This document shows positions 42,373 to 51,685 of a stretch of DNA of 64,000 nt, in pieces. The stretch is from Crenothrix sp043729335 (GTDB lineage: Bacteria; Pseudomonadota; Gammaproteobacteria; Methylococcales; Methylomonadaceae), in the NCBI RefSeq assembly GCF_043729335.1, contig NZ_JAYTLQ010000063.1, forward strand, positions 11,071 through 75,070, given 5' to 3'. Numbering within the stretch: position 1 is the first letter of the stretch; each line of letters opens with the position of its first letter. The notes beneath the pieces were generated by a model, which worked only from the letters and a program-made list of their open reading frames with translations, searched no databases and had not been told where the DNA came from. Both the position numbers and the translations under genes were made by a program.

Positions 42373-42987
42373 TTAACTAGCCCAAAGCCACGGATAAGTC
42401 TGCTTATGCTGTTGCTCATAGGCGGTAATCTTATCGACATGGATTAACGTCAAGCCAATATCATCCAAGCCGCTCAACAAATTGCCCTGGCGGAACGGAT
42501 CAATATCAAAGGTAAAACCATTGCCAGCCGGTGTGGTGACTTGTTTGTTTTCTAAATCCACCACAAACTTAACACCTTCGTTGGCATTGATTTCCGCCAT
42601 CAGCTTATCCAATTGCTCGGCGCTGACGACGATAGGCAAGATGCCATTTTTAAAACAGTTATTATAGAAAATATCTGCATAGCTGGTGGAGATAATGGTG
42701 TTAAAGCCATAATCGGCAATCGCCCACGGCGCGTGTTCGCGCGATGAGCCACAACCAAAATTGTCGCCAGTCACCAGAATTTTAGCGCCTTTAAAAACCG
42801 GCTTGTTCAATTCAAAGTCAGCGTTATCGCTGCCATCGTCATTAAAACGCCAGTCGTGGAACAGATGTGCGCCAAAGCCACTGCGTTCCACTCGCTTTAA
42901 AAACTGCTTAGGGATAATCTGGTCGGTATCCACATTGCTGCGGTTCATTAACGCAACAAGACTTTCGTGTTTTTTGTAAGGTTCCAT
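42373..42987 (-). CDS. leuD: 3-isopropylmalate dehydratase small subunit
   Basis: 204 residues. Carries the small-subunit pattern: DTDQIIPKQFLK near residue 20, the GCGSSREHAPWA motif (about 80-91) and the C-terminal GLDDIGLTL. With LeuC it isomerises 2-isopropylmalate in leucine synthesis and, in many bacteria, citramalate in isoleucine synthesis. Eleven bases after leuC. leuB, normally next, is not in this window; a small gene pair follows instead. Confidence 0.95.
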   Translation of the reverse strand: MEPYKKHESLVALMNRSNVDTDQIIPKQFLKRVERSGFGAHLFHDWRFNDDGSDNADFELNKPVFKGAKILVTGDNFGCGSSREHAPWAIADYGFNTIISTSYADIFYNNCFKNGILPIVVSAEQLDKLMAEINANEGVKFVVDLENKQVTTPAGNGFTFDIDPFRQGNLLSGLDDIGLTLIHVDKITAYEQQHKQTYPWLWAS

Positions 42988-42998
42988 TAGTTTCCCCG

Positions 42999-44399
42999 TT
43001 ATGCCAATTCGCGTATGTCAACAAAATGTCCGGCCGCTGCTGCTGCTGCTGCCATCGCTGGCGATACCAAATGCGTACGCCCACCTTTACCTTGCCGTCC
43101 TTCAAAGTTACGATTCGAGGTGGAGGCACTGCGTTGGCCCTTGGTCAGCTCGTCGCCATTCATCGCCAAACACATGGAGCAACCTGGATCGCGCCATTCC
43201 CAACCGGCATCCAGGAAAATCTTATCCAGGCCTTCGGCTTCCGCCTGTGATTTAACATGATACGAACCAGGGACAGCAATCGCCTGCACGCCAGCAGCCA
43301 CTTTGGTGCCTTTGGCCACTTCGGCGGCAATACGGAAATCTTCGATGCGGCCATTGGTACATGAGCCAATAAACACCAAGTCGATGGCGATGTCGGTCAT
43401 TTTGGTATTGGGAGCTAAGCCCATATAAGCCAACGCGCTTTCACAGGCTTTGCGTTTGCCTTCGTTGTCAAAACTGTCGGGGGATGGCACAGAACCGTTC
43501 ACGCCCACCACTTGTTCGGGCGAGGTTCCCCAGGACACTTGCGGGGCAATGTCGGCAGCATCCAGGGTGACGATAGTGTCGAATACCGCATCCTCGTCGC
43601 TGGGCAGGCTTTGCCAGTACGCCATCGCCAAATCCCAGTTTGCGCCTTTCGGTGCGAATTCTTTACCTTGTAAATAGGCGTAGGTTTTTTCGTCGGGGGC
43701 GACTAAACCTGCTCTGGCACCGGCTTCAATCGCCATATTGCACAACGTCATGCGGCCTTCCATCGTTAAATCCTTGATGGCCTCGCCTGCGTATTCGATA
43801 ACATGGCCATTACCACCGGCAGTACCAATTTTACCGACAATCGCCAAAGCAATATCTTTAGCTGAAGAGTACTTGGACAATTTACCGTTGACTTGTATCA
43901 ACATGGTTTTGGATTTTTGTTGTGGCAGCGTTTGTGTCGCCATCACATGTTCCACTTCCGAAGTACCGATACCGAACGCCAAGGCACCAAATGCGCCGTG
44001 GGTTGCGGTATGGCTATCGCCGCAGACCACGACCATGCCAGGATGCACAAAACCGTGTTCCGGCACGACAACGTGAATCACGCCGTTATTCGGGTTTTTC
44101 ATGTCGTACAGGTTAAGGCCGTTTTCCAGGCAATTTTCCGCCATCACTTCAATTTGCTTTTTGGCGATAGGATCAGCAATAGGCAAGTGGCGGTTTTTAG
44201 TCGGTACGCAATGATCCATTGTGGCCAAAATACTGTGCGGATTGCGGACAGGACGACCACTGATGCGCAAACCTTCAAAGGCTTGCGGGCTGGTGACTTC
44301 GTGCATCAAATGGCGGTCAACATAGATTAGAGGAGCTTGTCCTGGTACTTCAACGACCAGATGGCTGTCCCAAATCTTTTCGTACATGGTTTTTTTCAT
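42999..44399 (-). CDS. leuC: 3-isopropylmalate dehydratase large subunit
   Basis: The ATG at 44399 is preferred over a TTG four codons upstream because it gives the family's usual N-terminus (MKKTMYEKIWDSH) and has TTGGAAA as a modest ribosome-binding site. About 466 residues. The Fe-S cluster ligands are visible in GSCTNGR and GCSMCLAMN; substrate motifs HEVTSPQAFEGLR and CGDSHTATHGAFGALAFG are intact. The alanine run near the C-terminus (SPAMAAAAAAAGHF) is normal for LeuC and is encoded by a GCA/GCT repeat. Pairs with LeuD. Confidence 0.95.
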   Translation of the reverse strand: MKKTMYEKIWDSHLVVEVPGQAPLIYVDRHLMHEVTSPQAFEGLRISGRPVRNPHSILATMDHCVPTKNRHLPIADPIAKKQIEVMAENCLENGLNLYDMKNPNNGVIHVVVPEHGFVHPGMVVVCGDSHTATHGAFGALAFGIGTSEVEHVMATQTLPQQKSKTMLIQVNGKLSKYSSAKDIALAIVGKIGTAGGNGHVIEYAGEAIKDLTMEGRMTLCNMAIEAGARAGLVAPDEKTYAYLQGKEFAPKGANWDLAMAYWQSLPSDEDAVFDTIVTLDAADIAPQVSWGTSPEQVVGVNGSVPSPDSFDNEGKRKACESALAYMGLAPNTKMTDIAIDLVFIGSCTNGRIEDFRIAAEVAKGTKVAAGVQAIAVPGSYHVKSQAEAEGLDKIFLDAGWEWRDPGCSMCLAMNGDELTKGQRSASTSNRNFEGRQGKGGRTHLVSPAMAAAAAAAGHFVDIRELA

Positions 44400-44827
44400 A
44401 ATAGTTTCCAAAGCTGACAGAGGTCATCGCTAGGGAAAGCAATGACGTGTATAGGTAAATCGATAACACAGGCATATTAACATTCTATTATCCTCCAAAT
44501 CTGGCGGGTTTGGCAATCTGGCAGAATTACTCAAAATTTTTGATGGTATCCAGTATTTTACTGGGTACATTTTGTAAGCCTACACACTGACTCAGAGCGA
44601 GGCTATATAGGCACTGCCGCCTTTATAGTAAGCTAGACAATTTACAATAACAACCTGAAGGTAATATTTACAGTATTTGTGGAAAATTATTGTAATCATC
44701 TATTTCAAATGATATTTTTGAACGATATTTTGCTGGGTTGTTATTGTTTGATATTTAGGTGTCAAATATTTAGCATAATTTACCCGTATATCATGGGTCA
44801 GCTACATATTTACTCAACTGAGGTTTT
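44400..44827. other. Non-coding divergent region between leuC and the RTX genes
   Basis: About 430 bases. It must hold the leuC promoter and the promoter of the delta-60/RTX pair; neither can be assigned with confidence. It contains a hairpin at 44546-44568 (GTATCCAGTA / TACTGGGTAC, 3-base loop, one G-T pair). The right half is very AT-rich. No ORF worth reporting. Confidence 0.4.
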
Positions 44828-47314
44828 ATGTCTACCAATACCCCGCCCCATTTTTTAGTTAAGCCCACTGGTAAAGTTGTCGATTCCTCTATTGCTCTTC
44901 AAGCCAACTACGCCAAGGTGCAAACCAATGGTAACATTTGGGTAACCGGCACTAACGAAACTGATCTCACTTTTGTGCATTTCAACGCCAATGGTAGTTT
45001 AGATGTCAGCTATTCTGATGATGGTATGGCCACGCTCACTTTGAAAAATACCTATCCCTATCACACGTCTGTTTTTACACAGGGCAACGGGAAAATATTA
45101 GTAACAGGCCATGGTTCAAACTTTTCCGTCATGCGTTATAACCCAGATGGTACGCAAGACAACAGTTTTTCGGGTGATGGCGAAGTGACTACGCGGGTGA
45201 GTTTTGGCGGAGGCTATGAGTACGCACTCGACATTGCTGTGCAAACCGATGGCAAAATTTTGGTAGCAGGTCGTACGGGGGGTTATGAAAACGGCCAATC
45301 CTTCCCAAATTACTTTGGTTTGGTGCGTTACAACACCAATGGCACTTTAGATACCAGCTTTTCGGGTGATGGCAAACTAACGACTGCGGTAGAAGATGGT
45401 GCAGACGGCTATGCGGTAACCGTACAAGCCGACGGCAAAATTCTGGTGGCGGGTGAGGCAACCACACTTACCAGCGCAAATAATGCCTCCAATCCCGCTT
45501 ACCCTGACTTTGCTTTGGTACGCTACAATGCTAATGGCACATTAGACACCGGCTTTTCTGGCGATGGTAAAGTAATAACCAACGTGGGTACTGATGACGG
45601 TGGCCGCGCTGTTACCGTGCAAAGCAATGGCAAAATTTTAGTGGCTGGCAACAGTGATGGCAATGTCGCTGTCGTGCGTTATAACGCCAATGGCACGGTG
45701 GATACCAGTTTTTCAGACGATGGCAAAGTAATAACCGATTTGGGTGGCGATGACCGCGCAGACTCTATTACCGTACAAGCCGATGGCAAAATATTGCTGA
45801 CAGGCAGCAGCGATGGTCATTTTGCCCTGCTGCGCTACAACGGCAACGGCAGTTTAGATACCTTGTTTGGCGGTACACACACGTTAAACAGCAGTGCCAC
45901 TTACGCCGACAACAAACCCGCTGTGGTGCTAGATAGCTCAGCCAGTATTTTTGATGCCGAATTAAACGCACAAGGCCATTATGCAGGGGCTTCAGTCACT
46001 TTAGCGCGGCATGGTGGTGCAAACACCCAGGATGTGTTTTCCGGTGCGGGTAAGTTAAGCTTCAGCGGCGGCAATGCGCTTTTATCCGGGGTTGCTATCG
46101 GTACAATCAATAACAGCGCAGGCAAATTGGTTATCACTTTTAATATCAATGCCACCCAAGCGCGAGTGGATGAGGTCTTATCCTCACTGGCCTATAAAAA
46201 CACCGTAGTCCACACATCGCAACAAGTGCGTATCGATTGGCTATTCAGTGATGGCAATACCGGTACGCAAGGCACGGGGGGAAAGCTAAACGCTATCGGT
46301 TTTACCGATGTTAAGATCAACAGCCCAATCCTTAAATCGCCTGCGGCTATCCAATATACCGACACGGTTTTTCAGGACAGTTTTGCAACTGTGTCAGGCA
46401 AATTATCAGCCAGCAAAGTGGGCACCAGCCCGATAACGTTTAACATTGTTGATAGTGCTGATAATGGCAATAATACCGTCAAAGCCTATGATAGTACCTA
46501 TGGCGAGTTAACACTGAATACTAAAACCGGTGCCTATAGTTTTGTACCGAATGCCGAGGCCATTAATCTGTTGGGGAGTAACAAAACAGTGAATTTTACA
46601 GTCAGCGTATTGGCAGGCACGTTGACCGATAGCAAAACACTGGCCATAAAACTGCTGCAACAAAGCAATACTGAATCCAATGGCAATGATATTTTAATCG
46701 GTACGGTGAAAGACGATGTTATCTATGGCCTTGAAGGTCATGACAAAATAAGTGGTAATAGCGGTGATGATACCCTGTATGGCATGCTTGACAATGATAC
46801 ATTAGTAGGCAACATCGGCAATGATAAGCTAGTCGGCAACGAGGGCAACGACACACTTTACGGTAATGTAGGCAATGATACATTATTGGGTGGTGATGGA
46901 TACCCTGGCTCTGAAGATGGCAATGATGTTTTAAACGGTGGCAAGGGCAATGATAAGTTAAACGGCGGCGGTGGCACTAATGTATTAACGGGCGGGGCTG
47001 GCAAAGATATTTTTATTTTTGATAGGTCAGAATATGTAGTTAGCACCGATAAAATCACTGACTTTACACCCATTGATGACACCATTCGCCTAAGTAGCTT
47101 TGACTTCGATGCGTTAAGTTTGGGTGTATTGGCCGCCCAAAACTTTGTGATTGCACCCAACGCCGTCGACAGTGACGACTACCTGATTTACGACAAAAAT
47201 ACTGGAGTGTTGTTTTATGATGCCGATGGTTCCAGTGGTGTTAAAGCCCCTGAAAAAATTGCCACACTGGGTATTCATTTGGCATTGACTCATGCGGATT
47301 TTGTTATCGTTTAA
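44828..47314 (+). CDS. Delta-60 repeat / RTX protein, type I-secreted
   Basis: 828 residues, no N-terminal signal peptide. Residues ~35-340 carry delta-60 repeats with the motif RYNxNGTLDTSFSGDGK, likely a beta-propeller. A module with YAGASVTL and GGANTQDVFS follows (about 375-490), then a VCBS-like module (about 510-600). RTX nonapeptide repeats (GNDxLxG and variants) fill about 620-730 and should bind calcium outside the cell. The tail ending in HADFVIV fits a C-terminal type I secretion signal. Function unknown: adhesin, matrix or surface-layer-like protein. A tandem paralogue follows 63 bases later. No type I exporter is in this window. Confidence 0.85.
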   Translation: MSTNTPPHFLVKPTGKVVDSSIALQANYAKVQTNGNIWVTGTNETDLTFVHFNANGSLDVSYSDDGMATLTLKNTYPYHTSVFTQGNGKILVTGHGSNFSVMRYNPDGTQDNSFSGDGEVTTRVSFGGGYEYALDIAVQTDGKILVAGRTGGYENGQSFPNYFGLVRYNTNGTLDTSFSGDGKLTTAVEDGADGYAVTVQADGKILVAGEATTLTSANNASNPAYPDFALVRYNANGTLDTGFSGDGKVITNVGTDDGGRAVTVQSNGKILVAGNSDGNVAVVRYNANGTVDTSFSDDGKVITDLGGDDRADSITVQADGKILLTGSSDGHFALLRYNGNGSLDTLFGGTHTLNSSATYADNKPAVVLDSSASIFDAELNAQGHYAGASVTLARHGGANTQDVFSGAGKLSFSGGNALLSGVAIGTINNSAGKLVITFNINATQARVDEVLSSLAYKNTVVHTSQQVRIDWLFSDGNTGTQGTGGKLNAIGFTDVKINSPILKSPAAIQYTDTVFQDSFATVSGKLSASKVGTSPITFNIVDSADNGNNTVKAYDSTYGELTLNTKTGAYSFVPNAEAINLLGSNKTVNFTVSVLAGTLTDSKTLAIKLLQQSNTESNGNDILIGTVKDDVIYGLEGHDKISGNSGDDTLYGMLDNDTLVGNIGNDKLVGNEGNDTLYGNVGNDTLLGGDGYPGSEDGNDVLNGGKGNDKLNGGGGTNVLTGGAGKDIFIFDRSEYVVSTDKITDFTPIDDTIRLSSFDFDALSLGVLAAQNFVIAPNAVDSDDYLIYDKNTGVLFYDADGSSGVKAPEKIATLGIHLALTHADFVIV

Positions 47315-47377
47315 GCACCGCACAGCAAATACTCTAAATAAAAGTCGTTGTTTTTTCTGGCCAGCGCCAAGGTACTT

Positions 47378-50068
47378 ATGCCCAAAAATACCGCTCCTCA
47401 TTTGCTATTTAACCGTATTGGCAAGGTGACTGTAGACGTTGCTTTTAGCTCAGGCCATCCAAGTACGTTTTATGCCGACGCGTTGGTCAATGGTAAAATT
47501 CTTGTTCTTGACGTGAGATATGTGGCTGGCTCATCTGGCTATGATTACCTATCCAGTATAAATACTTACCAGACGAATGGCGCCTGGAGTAACAGCATTA
47601 GTACTGATAATACAGCGCTGCCTTACGGTAATCTGACCGGCATGCAATCAGACGGAAAATTATTGATAGTCGGTTCTATTGATGTCGGGCGCGGCATTTT
47701 TGGCGGCCCTGCCGCACCTTCCGATTTTTCTTTATTCCGTTTTAATGCCAATGGCACTTTGGATACAGGCTTTTCGGAAGATGGCAAAGTGTCTGCCCAT
47801 TTGGGTTATTACGATTATGCTCATGCCATGGCCTTACAAGCTGATAAAAAAATACTGCTAGTTGGTGAAAGTGACGGCGACTTTGCTGTGGTGCGTTACA
47901 ACCCTAACGGTACGCTGGATAAAAGTTTTTCCGGTGATGGCATGGTCACCACCACTATAGGAGCATTGACCGACGATTCCGGTAACCCCGATAAAGATGT
48001 CGCTAATGAGGTTTTGGTGCAAGCCAATGGCAAGATTTTAGTGGCTGGCACGAGCATGGCCGAAGGTACTTATAGCAGCAACATTGCGCTATTTCGCTAC
48101 AACGCCAATGGCACGTTGGACAACAGTTTTTCGGGCGATGGTAAAGTCAATACTGATTTAGGTTCTGATTCGGATAGTGTAAGCACAATGAGTGTTCAAG
48201 CCGATGGCAAAATATTACTGGCAGGCAACAGCAACGGTAACTTTGCTCTGGTTCGCTATAACCCCAATGGAACTTTAGATACCCGCTTTTCAGGCGATGG
48301 CAGAGTCATTACCGATTTGGGTTCTGATTATGATTACCTGATAAATATTACTGTACAAACGGATGGTAAAATTTTGGCGCTAGGTAAGTCTACAGACAAA
48401 GGCCTACTTTCTTTAGTACGTTATAACGCTAATGGCACGCTGGATACTGGCTTTTCAGGCGATGGCAAGCTGGTTGTCGCCGGAACGTCTTCCTACACCA
48501 CTATGAGCTTGCAGGCCGATGGCAAAATTTTGCTGGCTAAAGCAGCTTCCGCAGATTTCAATCCAGATGGTAGCCAAAAGATTATCAGCGGCGAATTAGT
48601 GCGCTATAACCCTGATGGCAGTTTAGATGGCACGTTTGGCAAAAACGAAAATGTGGCTTTCTATAAACAAGCGGGCGCTGCTGTAATATTACACAGCGGG
48701 GCACATGTTGTTGATGCTGAATTAAATACACAAGGCCATTACGCTGGCGCTTCCATCACTTTAATACGGCACGGCGGCGCTAATAGCCAGGATGTGTTTT
48801 CCGGTAGCGGCAAGTTGAGTTTTGTGGGCGATAAGGCGGTTTTATCCGGTATTGGTATGGGTACGGTCAGCGCCAGTGCGGGTAAATTGACCATGACATT
48901 TAACGCCAATGCCACCCCTGCCAAGGTCAACCAGATATTATCATTATTGGCGTATAAGAACACCGATGTAACCCATCATTCCGAGCTGGTTTCTATCGAC
49001 TGGCTATTTAAGGATGGTAATACAGGTGCACAAGGTGCGGGTGGCGCATTAACTACCCTCGGAACGACCAAGGTTTTCCTCAATTCGCCAACGTTAAAAG
49101 CCCCCAATGCTATCCATTATACCGACACGGCTTTTTACGATCATTTTGCAACCGTTACCGGAAAATTAACGCCCGGCCAAGTGAATCACGCGGCTTTTAC
49201 CTACGGGATAAAAGACAGCGCTTCTCTAGATTATCAACCGACGATAACCGCAAGCAACGCCTACGGTACATTAACGGTCAATAAAACATCGGGCACTTAC
49301 AGTTTTGCGCCTGACTACACTGCAATAGAAAGCTTGGCGGTCAACAAAACGGTCAACTTTACGGTAACGCTGTCTTATGGCACAACCCTTTTTGACAGCA
49401 AGGCGTTGGTGATTAACATCAGCCAACTGGGCAAAACCGAATCAGCCGGCAATGATAGTTTGGTGGGCGCAGCGGGCAATGATGTGATTTCTGGCTGGGC
49501 GGGCAACGACAAAATAACCGGCAATGCTGGCAATGATACCCTGGATGGTGGTTTAGGTAGTGATATCTTGTACGGTAATGACGGCAATGACACCTTAATT
49601 GGTGGCGACGGTGACGATAAGCTAAACGGTGACAATGGTAATGACGAATTGTTAGGGGGGCATGGCGATGATATTTTATCTGGTGGCAATGGTAATGACA
49701 GTCTAAACGGCGGTTATAGCAGTAGCAATGGCAACAATGTATTAACCGGCGGCTTGGGTAAGGATACGTTTGTTTTTAATTCGTTATCGATTGATTTCAA
49801 CCATACTAAAATCACTGACTTTAAACCGGTTGATGACACCATCAACCTAGATAATTCGATTTTTACCAGCTTGGTATTAGGCGGATTAAAAGCCGGTAAC
49901 TTTGTGATTGCGGCACAGGCTGTTGATAATAACGACTATGTGATTTACAACAAAAGCACTGGCGTGTTGTATTACGATGCCGATGGTTCGGGCTTGGGTG
50001 ATGCCGTAAAATTGGCTACTTTGGGTGTTAATTTGCCGTTAAGCCATACGGATTTTGTTGTTATCTAG
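47378..50068 (+). CDS. Delta-60 repeat / RTX protein, tandem paralogue
   Basis: The ATG at 47378 (MPKNTAPHLLF, preceded by AAGG) is chosen over an in-frame ATG ten codons upstream because it parallels the paralogue's start (MSTNTPPHFLV). About 896 residues with the same order of parts: delta-60 repeats (RYNPNGTLDTRFSGDGR and others), the YAGASITL/GGANSQDVFS module, a VCBS-like module, RTX repeats (GNDTLDGG, GNDTLIGGDGDDKL) and a C-terminal SHTDFVVI tail. The two genes clearly arose by duplication and diverged mainly in the N-terminal repeats. Confidence 0.85.
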   Translation: MPKNTAPHLLFNRIGKVTVDVAFSSGHPSTFYADALVNGKILVLDVRYVAGSSGYDYLSSINTYQTNGAWSNSISTDNTALPYGNLTGMQSDGKLLIVGSIDVGRGIFGGPAAPSDFSLFRFNANGTLDTGFSEDGKVSAHLGYYDYAHAMALQADKKILLVGESDGDFAVVRYNPNGTLDKSFSGDGMVTTTIGALTDDSGNPDKDVANEVLVQANGKILVAGTSMAEGTYSSNIALFRYNANGTLDNSFSGDGKVNTDLGSDSDSVSTMSVQADGKILLAGNSNGNFALVRYNPNGTLDTRFSGDGRVITDLGSDYDYLINITVQTDGKILALGKSTDKGLLSLVRYNANGTLDTGFSGDGKLVVAGTSSYTTMSLQADGKILLAKAASADFNPDGSQKIISGELVRYNPDGSLDGTFGKNENVAFYKQAGAAVILHSGAHVVDAELNTQGHYAGASITLIRHGGANSQDVFSGSGKLSFVGDKAVLSGIGMGTVSASAGKLTMTFNANATPAKVNQILSLLAYKNTDVTHHSELVSIDWLFKDGNTGAQGAGGALTTLGTTKVFLNSPTLKAPNAIHYTDTAFYDHFATVTGKLTPGQVNHAAFTYGIKDSASLDYQPTITASNAYGTLTVNKTSGTYSFAPDYTAIESLAVNKTVNFTVTLSYGTTLFDSKALVINISQLGKTESAGNDSLVGAAGNDVISGWAGNDKITGNAGNDTLDGGLGSDILYGNDGNDTLIGGDGDDKLNGDNGNDELLGGHGDDILSGGNGNDSLNGGYSSSNGNNVLTGGLGKDTFVFNSLSIDFNHTKITDFKPVDDTINLDNSIFTSLVLGGLKAGNFVIAAQAVDNNDYVIYNKSTGVLYYDADGSGLGDAVKLATLGVNLPLSHTDFVVI

Positions 50069-50123
50069 AGCACCCAGCGGCTATGAGCCTGATGCTCAGA
50101 TGCAAAGCTTCCGTAATAGCCAG

Positions 50124-51374
50124 TTATTTTTGCGGCAAAAACTTAACCAGCTTTACGGCGTGATCATCACGTTTAATAATTTCTAGCGGGTAACCGTGTA
50201 GCTTAATGCTAATGCCTACATCCGGAATAGTTTCCATGAATTCGATAATCAGCCCATTTAATGTCTTTGGGCCTTCGGTAGGCAATGACCATTGAGTAAC
50301 ACGATTTAATTCCCGGACAGTAATATTGGCATCGACCAAATAACTGCCGTCACTTTGCTTTCTGGCGGTTATATCTTCGGTAATTAACTCGCCGACGATT
50401 TCCTGTAGTAAATCATCCATTGTCACCAAGCCCTGTACATCGCCGTATTCATCAACAACCAGACCCATACGGATTTTTTCATCTTTAAAACGTATTATCT
50501 GGGCATGTACTGGGGTACTTTCCTGGATAAACGAAGGTTTAACCGCAAGGCTGATAATGGTTTGTTTGTCGAAATCATCCATGTTGAGCAACAACAGCAC
50601 TTTGCGTAAATGTAAAAAACCAACCACCCGATCAATACTTTTTTTATACACCGGCAAACGGGTATGAGGGCTGTGCTTTATGAGATCAATAATACTTTCA
50701 AGCGATGTTTCCAAATCTATGCCCACAATTTCATTGCGCGGCGTCATGATGTCTTCAACCGTTGCCGTTTCAAGATCAAGAATACTCATCAGCATTTTCT
50801 GGTAGCGATGCGACATTAAGCCTTCCGCTTCAGAAATAATAGTTTTTAGCTCATCTTTGTTGAGTTTATGCTGGTGATTTTTCTTCACATCAACACGGAC
50901 AATTTTTAGCAATAAATTGACAAATAAATTAACAAACCAAACGATAGGATAAAATATTTTCAGTAATGGCGTGTATATCCATGCGGCAGGAAAAGCCAGA
51001 AGCTCCGGTTTTAAAGCGGCGAGGGTTTTGGGGGTCACTTCTGAACAAATCAGCATGACGATGGTCAGAATCGCGGCAGCAATGGCAATACTGGATTCCT
51101 CATCGGCATACAATTTTATAGCAATAACAGTGGCTATCGACGAGGCAAAGTTATTAACGAAATTGTTGCCCAGTAAAATGAGGCCCAGTAAACGGTCTGG
51201 CCGTTGTAGCAGCACTTGGGCTTTAATTGCGCCCTTATGTTTCAATTTAACCAGATGTTTTAAGCGGTAACGGTTGAGCGTCATTAAAGACGTTTCAGAA
51301 CCGGAAAAAAATGCAGAAAGAATAAGCATAACTGCGAGCATGCCAAACAGCATACTAAGGGGCATATCGTTCAA
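50124..51374 (-). CDS. CorB/CNNM-family transporter-like protein with CBS pair
   Basis: 416 residues: DUF21 membrane domain (about four helices in residues 8-165, with FSGSETSLMTLNRYRLK), tandem CBS domains (about 200-325; MTPRNEIVGID, LPVYKKSIDRVVGFLHL, MGLVVDEYGDVQGLVTMDDLL) and a C-terminal CorC_HlyC domain. It is related to E. coli YfjD/CorB and to magnesium-transport CNNM proteins; role in Mg or Co homeostasis is family knowledge. Intact. It is divergent from the MFS gene. Confidence 0.88.
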   Translation of the reverse strand: MNDMPLSMLFGMLAVMLILSAFFSGSETSLMTLNRYRLKHLVKLKHKGAIKAQVLLQRPDRLLGLILLGNNFVNNFASSIATVIAIKLYADEESSIAIAAAILTIVMLICSEVTPKTLAALKPELLAFPAAWIYTPLLKIFYPIVWFVNLFVNLLLKIVRVDVKKNHQHKLNKDELKTIISEAEGLMSHRYQKMLMSILDLETATVEDIMTPRNEIVGIDLETSLESIIDLIKHSPHTRLPVYKKSIDRVVGFLHLRKVLLLLNMDDFDKQTIISLAVKPSFIQESTPVHAQIIRFKDEKIRMGLVVDEYGDVQGLVTMDDLLQEIVGELITEDITARKQSDGSYLVDANITVRELNRVTQWSLPTEGPKTLNGLIIEFMETIPDVGISIKLHGYPLEIIKRDDHAVKLVKFLPQK

Positions 51375-51685
51375 TGAAGGTACTCGTGTTGTGAAAGCAG
51401 TTCTAGTTTCTATTATCTGATAGATTTGTCAAGATTAATCATCAGCGGCCAAATAATAATTTTTTTAGCTAAACATTATGCAAATCATCTATTTGTCGAC
51501 TGTTGCCAGATTAAATCAACTTAAGACGAGCTGTTAGCAAGAAGTAACGCGCATTTTACGAATGCACACGTTTGGGTATTAAAGATTGTTATAATCTTAG
51601 CTTTTGCAAAATCAATCAAAGCGCCTTACTGTTTGTGTGCCGATTGAGTTTGTTTTTGATAGTTTAGTTCAAGGAGTTGCTCATT
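51375..51685. other. Non-coding divergent region between the CorB-like and MFS genes
   Basis: About 310 bases, AT-rich, which should carry promoters for both genes. No repeat, hairpin or operator clear enough to name. An overlapping ORF from 51604 is a frame shadow of the MFS start region. Confidence 0.35.

Noticed and set aside
43001..44330. Several long ORFs antisense to leuC
   Set aside because: They are shadows of a conserved, fully supported gene with GC-rich third positions.
46660..46990. Regular short repeats suggesting a CRISPR-like array
   Set aside because: The period is nine codons-units of an RTX protein (GNDxLxG) in a continuous long ORF; there are no spacers of uniform length.
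49430..49740. Second block of regular repeats
   Set aside because: Also RTX nonapeptide coding repeats, in the tandem paralogue.
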